This document shows, one piece after another, positions 4,953 to 13,048 of a stretch of 16,048 nucleotides of DNA. The notes beneath the pieces are model-generated. The model did not search any database. It had not been told where the DNA came from and worked only from the letters and a program-made list of their open reading frames with translations. The DNA comes from JAVKSL01 sp039583695 (GTDB taxonomy: Bacteria; Actinomycetota; Acidimicrobiia; Acidimicrobiales; JAJPHD01): positions 1 to 16,048 of the forward strand of contig JAVKSL010000065.1 in NCBI GenBank assembly GCA_039583695.1. The letters are read 5' to 3'. The number at the start of each line of letters is the position of its first letter. Within the stretch, counting starts at the first letter, position 1. Both the position numbers and the translations under genes were made by a program.

Positions 4953-6734
4953 TCACGCCGTGCTTGGGGACCCTGATCCCGAGCCGGCGCTTGCTGGCGC
5001 CGCGACCGCGGAGGACACCCGGCGGCCTCGCCGTCCCAAGCCCATCAGCAGGCCCAGGCCGAGCAGGATCAATAGAGCCCCGGCCCCGGCTCCGCCTAGC
5101 TCGAGCTTGGTGCCGAGCGGCACCGTGGCCGGCGCGAGGCTCATCGGGTCCGCGAAGTCCACCCGGGTCATGTAGGCGTCCTCGACCTGGTTGACCTGGT
5201 TGGAGTTGCGCGGATCCCCCCAGGTGATGAACGCTGCATTGTTCGACGAGGCCACGCCGACCTGACCTACTGTGAAGTAGGGGAAGGTGACGCCCAGGGA
5301 GGTGTTCATGCTGCGATCGCTCACCCTGAGGTTTGTCGACCAAGTGGCTCCGTTGTCGGTCGAGTACGCGTAGTAGATGTTGGCGTACTGCTCCTTCGCC
5401 CCCTGGGGGTGGAAGGGGTCGTTGCGGAAGTCGTACCAGGCGACGTCGATGCGGCCATTGGGTGCGACGCCTACGCCCGCGTAGTACTGGTCGGCGTGGT
5501 CCCCGGCGGCGTCGCCGACCTTGGTGGTCGGGCTCCAGCTGGCCCCGCCGTTGCTCGAGGTCGTCTCGAAGACTTGGTTGGCCACGCTGGTGGCATTCTC
5601 CATCGAGACGGACGACACTGCGTTCAGCCCATCCCACACCACGTAGAGGTCTCCGTTGACCGGGCTCACCGCAGCCTCGACCATGCCGGTGCTGTTGTCA
5701 CCGACGTTGACGATGGAGGTGGTCCAGGTCTTGCCGTGGTCGGTGGACTTGAACATGATCACCGGGTCCTTGGCGTTCGAGGGAGCGCTGGGGGGCAGGT
5801 TCTCGAATGCGAAGACGTAGACGTCGCCGTTGTTGCCGACGACAACCGCGGGGTTGTAGGCCCCGGGCATCGCCGACGGGTTGGTGGTGTCGGCGGGCAG
5901 CAGGATCGGGCTGCTCCAGCTGGCCCCGCCGTCGCTGGAGGTGTTGACCACGAGGTTCTTTTTGACGAAGCTCACCCTCGGCGCTCCGGCCGTGCGGGTG
6001 GTGCTGATGTCGTATGCGACGTACATGTACTTGGGGTTGGTGGGGTCGATCGCCAGACCGACCTCCCTGGCACTGGTCGGATCCTGGATCGTCTTGGCAG
6101 AGGAGCCCTTCCCGATAGTGGCTGGAAGGCTGAAGGAGGGCTGTACCACCGTGGTCTGGTGGGTCAGGCCCAGGTCGGCGGTGGAGGCGATCGCCACGTC
6201 ACCGATGCCGTTCTGGCCGTTGGTCTCAGTGGCGGTGGCCTGGGCGTCCATTGCCACGTAGAGCTTCGCTCCGTCGGGGGTGAACACCGGCTGGGTGTAG
6301 CGGCCGTAGGGCTTGACGGCACAAAAGTCGGCGGGCGGCGCGAGCAGCGAGCCTGTCTTGGCCCAAGACAGGCCGCCGTTGGTCGAGGCGTACAGGTCGC
6401 AGCCCCCGCTCCGGTAGTCGCCGACCGACTCGACTACCGTGTCGGGGTTCGCCGGGTCGACCGCGACCTGCGGGAGCACGAACAGGCGGTTGGGACCGCC
6501 GCCAGCGGTGACCTGCCTGGCTGCCTCGACCGTCGGCGCCGACCCAGACGAGGAGCCGGTGGTGGCCCCTGCCGGGCCGGACAAGCCCGCCGGCACCAGG
6601 ATCGCGAAACCAAGGGCGGTGGTGACCATCCCTGCCTTGCGAGCCCCGCTGCGCCAGCCCGCCTGGTTCGATACGTGACTCCCATCCAGTTTCTTGCGCC
6701 GAGACGCCCGGCGTAGGATCTCGCCTTCGAGCAT
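4953..6734 (-). CDS. Secreted membrane-anchored BNR/Asp-box (sialidase-fold) protein
   Basis: This 593-residue protein has a basic N-terminus and a hydrophobic export segment at about 35-56 (MVTTALGFAILVPAGLSG). A beta-propeller follows with five Asp boxes of the S-x-D/N-x-G-x-x-W type: STNGGLSW (117-124), SSDGGASW (266-273), STDHGKTW (330-337), SSNGGASW (393-400) and STDNGATW (458-465). Near the end are a membrane helix (about 548-566) and an RRGRR stop-transfer signal. The fold is that of sialidases and WD40/YVTN-like sensors; no sialidase arginine triad can be confirmed, so enzymatic activity is not claimed. I chose ATG 6734 behind GAGGAGGGGG. An in-frame GTG at 6782 behind a perfect AGGAGG is a serious alternative adding 16 residues. 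A second BNR protein lies at 11527. Confidence 0.88.
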   Translation of the reverse strand: MLEGEILRRASRRKKLDGSHVSNQAGWRSGARKAGMVTTALGFAILVPAGLSGPAGATTGSSSGSAPTVEAARQVTAGGGPNRLFVLPQVAVDPANPDTVVESVGDYRSGGCDLYASTNGGLSWAKTGSLLAPPADFCAVKPYGRYTQPVFTPDGAKLYVAMDAQATATETNGQNGIGDVAIASTADLGLTHQTTVVQPSFSLPATIGKGSSAKTIQDPTSAREVGLAIDPTNPKYMYVAYDISTTRTAGAPRVSFVKKNLVVNTSSDGGASWSSPILLPADTTNPSAMPGAYNPAVVVGNNGDVYVFAFENLPPSAPSNAKDPVIMFKSTDHGKTWTTSIVNVGDNSTGMVEAAVSPVNGDLYVVWDGLNAVSSVSMENATSVANQVFETTSSNGGASWSPTTKVGDAAGDHADQYYAGVGVAPNGRIDVAWYDFRNDPFHPQGAKEQYANIYYAYSTDNGATWSTNLRVSDRSMNTSLGVTFPYFTVGQVGVASSNNAAFITWGDPRNSNQVNQVEDAYMTRVDFADPMSLAPATVPLGTKLELGGAGAGALLILLGLGLLMGLGRRGRRVSSAVAAPASAGSGSGSPSTA

Positions 6735-6832
6735 TTCCCCCTCCTCATCCCTTGGCCGGCCCTGCGGCCGGGCCCCCCACACCTTTGGACCTCCTAAGCG
6801 GAGTTTCCCGGTCTGACCGGGAGTACTGCGAA
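6735..6832 (-). other. Structured 5' leader of the BNR gene
   Basis: Between the predicted transcription start and the ATG, the minus strand can form CCCGGT-CAG-ACCGGG, then CTCC-GCTTA-GGAG, then a GC-rich hairpin built from GGCC repeats ending a few nt before the ribosome site. The second hairpin contains the AGGAGG that would serve the GTG start at 6782, so folding could choose between the two starts. I could not match it to a known riboswitch class. Confidence 0.35.
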
Positions 6833-6837
6833 GCGGA

Positions 6838-6866
6838 AGTGTACACGGCTTTGTGCAGACGTGCAA
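6838..6866 (-). promoter_or_regulatory. Candidate promoter of the BNR gene
   Basis: TTGCAC (6861-6866) and TACACT (6838-6843) are 17 bp apart on the minus strand. The -10 is identical to that proposed for the Ig-like gene (9824-9829). The -35 is poor. GTGCAGA (6853-6859) and TCTGCAC (6875-6881) form a 7-bp inverted repeat, centres 22 bp apart, that flanks the -35 as a possible operator. Confidence 0.45.
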
Positions 6867-6909
6867 TAGCAAATTCTGCACTTAGGCGAGCTGGGTGAAG
6901 GAGCTGGTG

Positions 6910-8940
6910 TCAGGCCGTTTCCGCGGGGGCCTTGGCCGTGGAGTCGAGGCCGGGAGGTGGCGAGTCGAGGCCGGGAGGTGGTGTCTTGCCGTTGGTTGGA
7001 GGAGCGGCGAGCCGAGCTCCGGCCCCCACAGGCTCCGGGTGGGTCTCGCGGACTGGGCGGAGCAGCTCGGCCAGCGGCTCGCCCTCGAGGCTCTCGGACT
7101 CCATCAGGGCGTGTGCCAGGCTATCGAGGCTCGTCCGGTGGGTTTGCAGGACAGAGGTGGCCCGCAGGTGCGCCTCGCTCAGGATGTCCTGCACCTCGGC
7201 GTCCATCTCGGAGGCCATGCGCTCCGAGTAGCTGGCGCCGATGCCGTCGACTACCGAGCCGTTGGCAGACACAGCCACGGAGAACGGCCCGAGCCGCTCG
7301 CTCATCCCGAGCACCGCCACCATCCGCCGCGCCAGGCTGACCGCACCCTCCAGGTCGGAGGCGGCGCCGCTGGAGGCCTCGCCCATGACCATCATCTCGG
7401 CCGAACGACCCGACAACAGGGCCACCACCCGGTTCAGCAGCTGGGAGCGGGTAACAGTAACTTGATCGCCGTCGGTGGACCACCAGGTGAAACCGCCACC
7501 GTGACCGCGGGCGATTATCGACACCTTGGTGACCGGGTTGGCGGCGGACAGGGCGGTGGAGGCGACCGCGTGGCCGGCCTCGTGGTAGGCGATCCGGTAG
7601 CGGTCCTCGCCGGTGAGGATCCGCGAGCGTCGCTCCGGACCGGCCACCTGGCGCTCGATGGCCTCGGAGAGCTCGCGTGGCCCGATGCTGGAGCGGTTGC
7701 GCCTGGCTGCCAGCAGGGCCGACTCGTTTATCACGTTCGCCAGGTCGGCGCCCGAGAAGCCGGCTGTTCGGCGGGCCACGAGGCCCAGGTCGACATCGGC
7801 CTCGAAGGGCTTTCCCCTTGCGTGGACGGCCAAGATGCCCTCGCGCCCCCTGATGTCGGGTCGGTCGAGCGAGACCCGCCGGTCGAACCGTCCTGGTCGC
7901 AGTAGCGCGCTGTCCAATATGTCCGGACGGTTGGTAGCTGCGAGCACCACCACGCCGCTGCCGGACTCGAAGCCGTCCATCTCGACGAGGAGCTGGTTGA
8001 GCGTGGATTCCCGTTCGTCCTGGGCGCCCACGGCCACGGCGGTCCTCGCCCGTCCCACCGCGTCCAGCTCGTCGATGAACACTATGCACGGTGCCGCCAG
8101 CTTGGCGGTCGCAAAGAAGTCTCGGATCCTTGCCGCCCCCACCCCGACGAACATCTCCACGAAGTTCGAGCCCGAGATCGAGAAGAACGGCACCCCGGAC
8201 TCGCCGGCGAGAGCGCGGGCGAGCAGCGTCTTGCCGCAACCCGGAGGGCCGGTGAGCAGGATCCCCTTGGGAACTGCCGCACCCATCGCGACGTAGCGTT
8301 CGGGCGATGCCAGGTAGTCGCGGACCTCGGTGAGCTCCTCGATGGCCTCGTCGACCCCCGCGACCTCCGCGAAGGTCACCTTGGCGTCGTCGGCGTGCAC
8401 CCGGCGCGAGCGCGCCCGACCGAAGCCAGCCATCCCTGTGGCGTCTCCGCCGCCTCCCATCCCGACGGCGAGGTACACGATGGCAAATCCGTCGATGATG
8501 ATCAGTGCCGGCAGGATCCCCAACATGGGGAGGACGAGACCTTTGAGCGGCTGCTGCTCGACGGTAGTCGGGACGTTGGCGGTCCTGAGGGCGCCGATCT
8601 CGGTTTGGTAGACAGCGCCCACGCCGACCATGTCGTAAGCCACCCAGTAGTGCTGGTCGTTGCCGTAGGTTCCGGCAATACGGCTGTTACCGAGCTGGAC
8701 AGTGGCATCTTGGACCTGGCCCTGCTGTACCAGGGCGGTGAACTGGCCGACAGTGAGCTGGCGTCCGGAGTTGTGGGGGAACGAGTACCACAGCACAGAC
8801 ACGAAGAAGGCCAACAGCAGTGGTAGCGCCAGCACGCACAGGAGGAGCGCCCTGCGACGCCCACGAGAGCGGTTACGCTCAGGCTCCTCAGGAGCGTTCC
8901 CACGGTCACGGTCCTGGCGCCGGTTGCGCATGATCAGCAT
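6910..8940 (-). CDS. ftsH: FtsH-type membrane-bound AAA+ zinc metalloprotease
   Basis: This 676-residue protein has two membrane helices (about 31-51 and 136-160) around an extracytoplasmic domain. The AAA+ module carries Walker A GPPGCGKT (231-238), pore motif FVG (264-266), Walker B IVFIDELD (286-293) and the second region of homology NRPDILDSALLRPGRFDRR (337-355). The protease has HEAGH (453-457) and the third ligand candidate Asp529 in GAASDLEGA. It degrades membrane and short-lived proteins. The sequence after HEAGH is unusual (SIIARGHGGGFTWWSTDGD), and the tail contains a PPPGLDS duplication encoded by a 21-bp repeat. Actinobacteria often carry more than one FtsH; this looks like a divergent paralogue. 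ATG 8940 follows GGAGG by 9 nt; ATG 8931 is possible. Confidence 0.95.
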   Translation of the reverse strand: MLIMRNRRQDRDRGNAPEEPERNRSRGRRRALLLCVLALPLLLAFFVSVLWYSFPHNSGRQLTVGQFTALVQQGQVQDATVQLGNSRIAGTYGNDQHYWVAYDMVGVGAVYQTEIGALRTANVPTTVEQQPLKGLVLPMLGILPALIIIDGFAIVYLAVGMGGGGDATGMAGFGRARSRRVHADDAKVTFAEVAGVDEAIEELTEVRDYLASPERYVAMGAAVPKGILLTGPPGCGKTLLARALAGESGVPFFSISGSNFVEMFVGVGAARIRDFFATAKLAAPCIVFIDELDAVGRARTAVAVGAQDERESTLNQLLVEMDGFESGSGVVVLAATNRPDILDSALLRPGRFDRRVSLDRPDIRGREGILAVHARGKPFEADVDLGLVARRTAGFSGADLANVINESALLAARRNRSSIGPRELSEAIERQVAGPERRSRILTGEDRYRIAYHEAGHAVASTALSAANPVTKVSIIARGHGGGFTWWSTDGDQVTVTRSQLLNRVVALLSGRSAEMMVMGEASSGAASDLEGAVSLARRMVAVLGMSERLGPFSVAVSANGSVVDGIGASYSERMASEMDAEVQDILSEAHLRATSVLQTHRTSLDSLAHALMESESLEGEPLAELLRPVRETHPEPVGAGARLAAPPTNGKTPPPGLDSPPPGLDSTAKAPAETA
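6941..6981. repeat. 21-bp tandem duplication inside the ftsH 3' end
   Basis: The 20-bp segment 6941-6960 recurs identically at 6962-6981, a period of 21. It adds seven residues (PPPGLDS twice) in frame to the C-terminal tail of FtsH, a flexible region after the protease domain. Confidence 0.85.
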
Positions 8941-9026
8941 GTCCTCGTACCTCCACGTCGGTTCGATCTTCCGGCAAATCGTTCGCTGGAGCTCTCAGGC
9001 CCAAACCTATCGCGCCAGGTCCTGTA

Positions 9027-9039
9027 TGTGCGATGCACA
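9027..9039. promoter_or_regulatory. Palindrome upstream of ftsH
   Basis: TGTGC-GAT-GCACA is a perfect 5-3-5 inverted repeat located 87 bp upstream of the ftsH start, between the terminator and the gene. I could not identify convincing -35/-10 boxes beside it. The arrangement matches the 5-3-5 repeat at 2123-2135 in form, not in sequence. Confidence 0.3.
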
Positions 9040-9060
9040 AGTCGAGAAAAGCGCCCGACG

Positions 9061-9100
9061 TAAAACGGCCGGGTACCTGGAGTCCAGGTACCCGGCCGTT
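9061..9100 (-). terminator. Strong intrinsic terminator after the Ig-like protein gene
   Basis: A perfect 17-bp stem (9064-9080 with 9084-9100) encloses a 3-nt loop. On the minus strand it is followed by TTTTA. It lies 44 nt downstream of the stop of the secreted Ig-like gene and should prevent read-through into ftsH. Confidence 0.9.
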
Positions 9101-9143
9101 GTGCCGGGTCGCCAGAAGCGAACTTGGCACCTAAAACGGGTTA

Positions 9144-9746
9144 TCAGTCCTTGCGGACCGGGGCGGTCGCCGGAACCTTGCGGCGGCGAGCCTGCGCTGC
9201 GACGGCACCGATGCCAGCGCCGAAGAGGGCGAGGCCACCAGCGCCAAGCCCGATGGCCCATCCGAGGATGCCACCCGAGCCTGTTGCGGGTGCGGAGCTG
9301 GACAGCGAGGCCGTTGCCGGCTGCGCCGCGCCAGCAGAGCTAGGACCGGGGATCACGAGCGAAGCCCGTGCCGGGGTGCCGAACTCAGGAGTGCCCTTGG
9401 CAGTGGTCTGGGTGGCCACGATCACGTAGTCACCGGGCTGCGCTTGAGGCACAGTGAAGGTGGCGGTGATGTCACCTGCGGCGTTGGTGTGGGTGGTGGC
9501 CAGCGCCGGCCCGGTCAGGCTGTTGAAGTGCAGCACGACTGGAGGAGCTACTTGGCCCGCCGCGGAGGGCGTGAAGGACGAGCCGGTGACGGTCACCTGG
9601 CTTCCCGGCGCTCCGGTGGCGTTGCTCAGGTTGAGGGTGGACAGGTTGGTGCATGCCCACGCTGCGGCAGCGAACAACATCGTGCCGGCAGCGACTCCAG
9701 CACCACCCAACACCCCCTTGAGGCCCAGTCTCTTGCTTGTTCTCAT
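9144..9746 (-). CDS. Small secreted Ig-like protein with sortase-like C-terminal tail
   Basis: This 200-residue protein has a basic start and signal peptide (1-31, ending AAAAWA before Cys32). A single all-beta Ig/IPT-like domain spans about 34-133, with the typical GAPGSQVTVTGSSF entry and GDYVIVA strand. A Ser/Ala/Pro linker follows, then APATG (152-156), a hydrophobic helix (160-184) and the basic tail RRRK. The last three elements have the order of an LPxTG sorting signal with Leu replaced by Ala. Sortase anchoring is therefore plausible; simple membrane anchoring is the alternative. The ATG follows AGGAGG closely. The gene has its own promoter with an overlapping palindrome and a strong terminator, so it is monocistronic. 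The first residue of the mature protein may be Cys32, but no clear lipobox is seen. Confidence 0.83.
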   Translation of the reverse strand: MRTSKRLGLKGVLGGAGVAAGTMLFAAAAWACTNLSTLNLSNATGAPGSQVTVTGSSFTPSAAGQVAPPVVLHFNSLTGPALATTHTNAAGDITATFTVPQAQPGDYVIVATQTTAKGTPEFGTPARASLVIPGPSSAGAAQPATASLSSSAPATGSGGILGWAIGLGAGGLALFGAGIGAVAAQARRRKVPATAPVRKD

Positions 9747-9820
9747 GCGGTCCTCCTTTTTGGCGAATCCTCGACGCAGAGGTTTCCACGATCGGTTTCT
9801 TCGCTTGGATTGCTTTCATG

Positions 9821-9841
9821 GACAGTGTAGCACACACTGTC
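9821..9841. promoter_or_regulatory. 8-bp inverted repeat over the -10 of the Ig-like gene
   Basis: GACAGTGT (9821-9828) and ACACTGTC (9834-9841) are perfectly inverted around a 5-bp spacer. The site covers the proposed -10 (9824-9829) and most of the spacer, the position expected of a repressor operator. Confidence 0.6.
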
Positions 9842-9853
9842 GTGGATTGTCAA
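9824..9853 (-). promoter_or_regulatory. Promoter of the Ig-like protein gene
   Basis: A perfect -35 TTGACA (9848-9853) is followed after 18 bp by TACACT (9824-9829) on the minus strand. The start of transcription is expected near 9817, giving a leader of about 70 nt. Confidence 0.68.
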
Positions 9854-9864
9854 TAGATGCTTAT

Positions 9865-9884
9865 AACATCTACTAGTAGATGTT
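9865..9884. promoter_or_regulatory. Perfect 20-bp palindrome upstream of the -35
   Basis: The 20 bp from 9865 to 9884 read identically on both strands (AACATCTACT then its complement). The site is 12 bp upstream of the -35 of the Ig-like gene, centred near -57 from the expected start. No T-run follows, so a protein binding site is more likely than a terminator for the upstream kelch gene. It carries ACATCTA and TAGATGT half-sites. Confidence 0.6.
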
Positions 9885-9922
9885 GATGACCTGTAGTACA
9901 GCCTGGTGTTCGGGCAGCTCAC

Positions 9923-11350
9923 TCACGGTGTATGCGCCGGGATGTACAGGTCCACGCAGCTCTGCGCCAAGGGGGCCTGACCCGGGGAGGCCTCGTCCCC
10001 GGCCACCGCGATGACGTCCCCGTCGGCCAGCGGAGCGGCCCCCAGGCCGCTCCGAGGACACGCCATGGCGCCGGCTGAGCGCCATGAGCCTTTGGTTGGG
10101 TCGAACACCTCGGCCGAAGCCAGCGAGGCCTCGGTCCCTTGGGAGACCTCCTGACCGCCGATGACCAGAGCATCCCCGTTGCGCAACAGCGCTGCAGCAG
10201 CCCCATCCCTGGGTTGGGACATCGTTCCGACCGACATCCAGGTCCCGACCGCGGGGTTGAAGACCTCCGCTGTCGCCAGGGCCGCGCTGCCATCCGCGCC
10301 GAGCCCGCCGGCCACCAGCACCTTCCCGCTGCGCAGGCGAACAGCTACCTGGCCTGCGCGACCCTCGGACATCTGGCCGGTGGAGGTGAACACCCCGACG
10401 TTGGGGTTGTAGATCTCGGTGCTGCGCAGCGGCTCGAACTGCAAGCCGCCTCCCTGGGCTGGCGCGCCATGCCCTCCCAGCCCACCGGCCACCAGCACCT
10501 GGCCGGCACTGAGCCTCGTAGCAGTGGCGTCGAATCGCGACGACATCATTGACCCGGTCGGCCGCCACTTGCCTGTGGCGGGGTTGTAGATCTCCGCCGT
10601 CGCAGTCGGCGTGATGGCCTGGCCGCCGCCCGTGCCATGGATGCCAGAGGTTGTGGTGCCCCCAGCAGCCAGCACCTCGCCATCTGCGAGCAGGGTGAGC
10701 GTATTGCCGAGGCGCCCGATGCTCATCGACCCAGTGAGCTTCCAATGCCCGGTGGCCGGGTTGTACAGCTCGGCGGAGGACAGGAGGCGGGGTCCGGCTA
10801 TCCCGCCAGCGATGAGCACGTCGCCGTTGTGCAGCACCACTGCGTCCGCGCCCCGGCGAGCTTGGTTTAGAGAGCCGGTAGCTTTCCATGTGCCCGACTG
10901 AGGGTTGTAGATCGCGCAGGATGCGAGGGGTATGGCATTGACTCCGCCCCCAGCCGCGAGCACCAGTCCGTTGGGGAGGGTCACTACCGCGGCTGTCCCC
11001 TGGATCCCGTCGACTGCGGGTAGGGACTTCCAGGTCCCCAGCGGTGGTCCGCCTGGCCTGACTGGGCTGGTCGTCCCACTGCCTGCCACTACCACCAGGA
11101 TCACGGCCACCACTGCAAGCACCAGAGCAGCCCCGACCCCGCTCACCAGCCAAGCCAGGCGCGACCGTCGTCTTGCCTTGGCCACTGCCCTGGCCGCGCG
11201 GGGGGCCTCCACAGGTTTGGCACACGCCTTGCATTTGATCCCAACGGCAGTCCTTACCAGGCACTTGGGGCATAATGGCTTGGCGCAGTCGACGCAGCTG
11301 ATGCGCGTAGGCTGGCCGTGGGTTTCGCAAGTCAGCGGGGCGGTATCCAT
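9923..11350 (-). CDS. Membrane kelch-repeat protein with N-terminal B-box-like zinc finger
   Basis: This 475-residue protein begins with a Cys/His-rich finger: Cys8, His11, Cys19, Cys22, Cys27, Cys30, Cys40 and Cys43, in the B-box-like style found in front of actinobacterial membrane proteins. A basic linker precedes one membrane helix (66-89). The rest (about 104-470) is a kelch-type beta-propeller of six to seven repeats, each with a GxVLVAGG core and SAExYNPATGxWxxTGSM; examples are at 176-209, 225-269, 283-328, 343-378 and 393-429. The finger should be cytoplasmic and the propeller outside. ATG 11350 is preceded by AAGGA only 2 nt away; ATG 11413, which adds 21 residues over a duplicated stretch, is possible. 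It is divergent from the second BNR gene. Confidence 0.87.
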   Translation of the reverse strand: MDTAPLTCETHGQPTRISCVDCAKPLCPKCLVRTAVGIKCKACAKPVEAPRAARAVAKARRRSRLAWLVSGVGAALVLAVVAVILVVVAGSGTTSPVRPGGPPLGTWKSLPAVDGIQGTAAVVTLPNGLVLAAGGGVNAIPLASCAIYNPQSGTWKATGSLNQARRGADAVVLHNGDVLIAGGIAGPRLLSSAELYNPATGHWKLTGSMSIGRLGNTLTLLADGEVLAAGGTTTSGIHGTGGGQAITPTATAEIYNPATGKWRPTGSMMSSRFDATATRLSAGQVLVAGGLGGHGAPAQGGGLQFEPLRSTEIYNPNVGVFTSTGQMSEGRAGQVAVRLRSGKVLVAGGLGADGSAALATAEVFNPAVGTWMSVGTMSQPRDGAAAALLRNGDALVIGGQEVSQGTEASLASAEVFDPTKGSWRSAGAMACPRSGLGAAPLADGDVIAVAGDEASPGQAPLAQSCVDLYIPAHTP

Positions 11351-11365
11351 AGTCCTTGGTCGGCA

Positions 11366-11408
11366 TCCTGGTTCGGGGCCTGTGAGCTCGGGGTCCTGGT
11401 TCGGGGCC
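11366..11408. repeat. 15-bp direct repeats upstream of the kelch gene
   Basis: TCCTGGTTCGGGGCC occurs at 11366-11380 and 11394-11408, 28 bp apart. They lie between the two possible starts of the kelch gene, in the divergent intergenic region with the BNR gene. Confidence 0.6.
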
Positions 11409-11514
11409 GTCATGAGCCGGAAACGTGAGGCACGAGACCCGAGGATACTGCCCACGAGAGCGCGGTCCCGTGCGCTGCGCAGGGAATGTGGAGCGATCAC
11501 GGACGAAGTGCCGT

Positions 11515-11520
11515 TACTAT
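11515..11520 (+). promoter_or_regulatory. Candidate -10 of a leaderless promoter for the second BNR gene
   Basis: TACTAT ends 6 nt before the GTG at 11527, the usual distance between a -10 and the transcription start. A clear -35 is not seen. No separate Shine-Dalgarno is present, so a leaderless message beginning at the GTG is the simplest reading. Confidence 0.4.
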
Positions 11521-11526
11521 CGGAAA

Positions 11527-13048
11527 GTGACGCGACGGGCCTTCGGGGTGGTGGGCATCCTTGTCGCCGTTGCGCTGGGGATCCTCTGCCTCCTGGACAC
11601 CTCACGCGCCCTGCCGGGACCCAACGTCGAGGTGGGCCCGCCAGGCCTCATCGCGGCCTACAGCACGCCGACCATTGTGGCCGATCCCCGGAACCCAGGC
11701 GACCTCGTGACCGTTTACCGCCAGGATCGGCAGGCACTTTCGGCCCGCTTGAGCCACAGCACCGATGGGGGCAGCCATTGGAGCACCGTCACCCTCCCGC
11801 TACCGGCGGGCGACAGCGAGCCCTTCGCACCCGACGCCGCCTTTGCCCCCGATGGCACCCTTTATGTGACCTATGTCAACCTGACGGGACCGGGGAACGT
11901 GCCCGCTCACCTCTGGTTGGCCCGTTCGACCGACGGCGGGTCGACTCTGTCGACACCGCGGCTCGTGTCCAGCAGACTCACTTTCCAGCCCCGGATAGCG
12001 GTGGGCGCTGACGGGGCCGTCCATCTCACCTGGCTCCAGGCCCATGCCGCAGGCCCTAGGCGCGTAGGTGTCCCGGCGGTAACGCCTGTGGGCATCATGA
12101 GCGCCACCTCGACCGATGGGGGCCGCAGCTTCTCCCCGCCCGTGGCGGTGAGCGCAGCGGCCACCCCCTTTGCCACCGGGGCCGTCCCGGTCGCCTATGG
12201 CCACGGTGATCTGAGCATTGCTTACGAGCAGTTCGGGACGGCTCCGCTCGGCCTCGGCAACGGAGGGAGCGCCCCGACTCCGGAGCCGTACTCGTTGGAG
12301 GTGGCCACGTCGACAGACGGAGGGTCCAGCTTTGGCCATCCCGTGGTGGTCCAGCCCAAGGTGGCCTCCCAACAGCGGTTCTCCCTGTTGCTGGCCGAGT
12401 CCCCGTCAATCGCGGCGGGACCGGGCGGGACCTTGTACCTTGCCTGGGCGGGCAGGGTGGGCGGTGAGCAGGATGTGGCGGTCGCTCACTCCAGCGACCA
12501 CTCTAAACACTGGTCCTTGCCTGTTCGGGCCAACAACAACCCCCCGAACGACGGGAGCTCCAGGTCGCTACCCGCGGTGTCGATAGCGCCCAACGGCAGG
12601 GTGGACGTGGCCTTCCTGGACCGGCGAGACGATCCCCTGAACATCTATGCGGAGGCTTACCTGGCCTACTCTTACGACGGCGGGCAGACCTTTACCAACG
12701 TTGCCGTGTCCTCCGTGGCTTTCGACACCAATGTGGGACCCAGCTTCGGGGGCAATCTCCCAACTGACCTAGGTGGGCACATTGGGCTGGTGAGTGGCAA
12801 CGCCGGGGCTCACGTCGCTTGGGCGGACTCTCGCCTTGGCACCCCGGCTACCGGTCGCCAGGACATCTTCAGCGCGTTCGTGACCATTCCTGGGTCGGGG
12901 CACGCTGGCCGTTGGGCACTGGCAGCCGGCGCGGGGGTAGGCCTCCTGGTTGGGCTGGCCCTCTGGTTGGGCTGGCCTCACCGGCTGAACTGGCCTCACC
13001 GGCTGAACTGGCCTCACCGGCTGAACTGGCCTCACCGGCTGAACTGGC
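11527..13048 (+). CDS. Second secreted BNR/Asp-box protein, 3' end lost in the assembly gap
   Basis: From the GTG at 11527 the protein starts with a signal-anchor-like segment (VTRRAFGVVGILVAVALGIL). It continues as an Asp-box beta-propeller: STDGGSHW (78-85), STDGGSTL (134-141), STDGGRSF (195-202), STDGGSSF (262-269), SSDHSKHW (322-329) and SYDGGQTF (382-389). A C-terminal membrane helix (about 463-481, WALAAGAGVGLLVGLALWL) matches the layout of the 4953-6734 protein, its probable paralogue. After residue 482 the frame enters WPHRLN repeats from the 18-bp array and reaches the 100-N gap, so the true stop is unknown. ATG 11425 is an alternative start, but the intervening 34 codons look like a promoter region. 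It is divergent from the kelch gene. Confidence 0.8.

Noticed and set aside
6735..6880. A known riboswitch (c-di-GMP, c-di-AMP or SAM class) in the BNR leader
   Set aside because: No conserved core of these classes could be recognised; only generic hairpins are seen.
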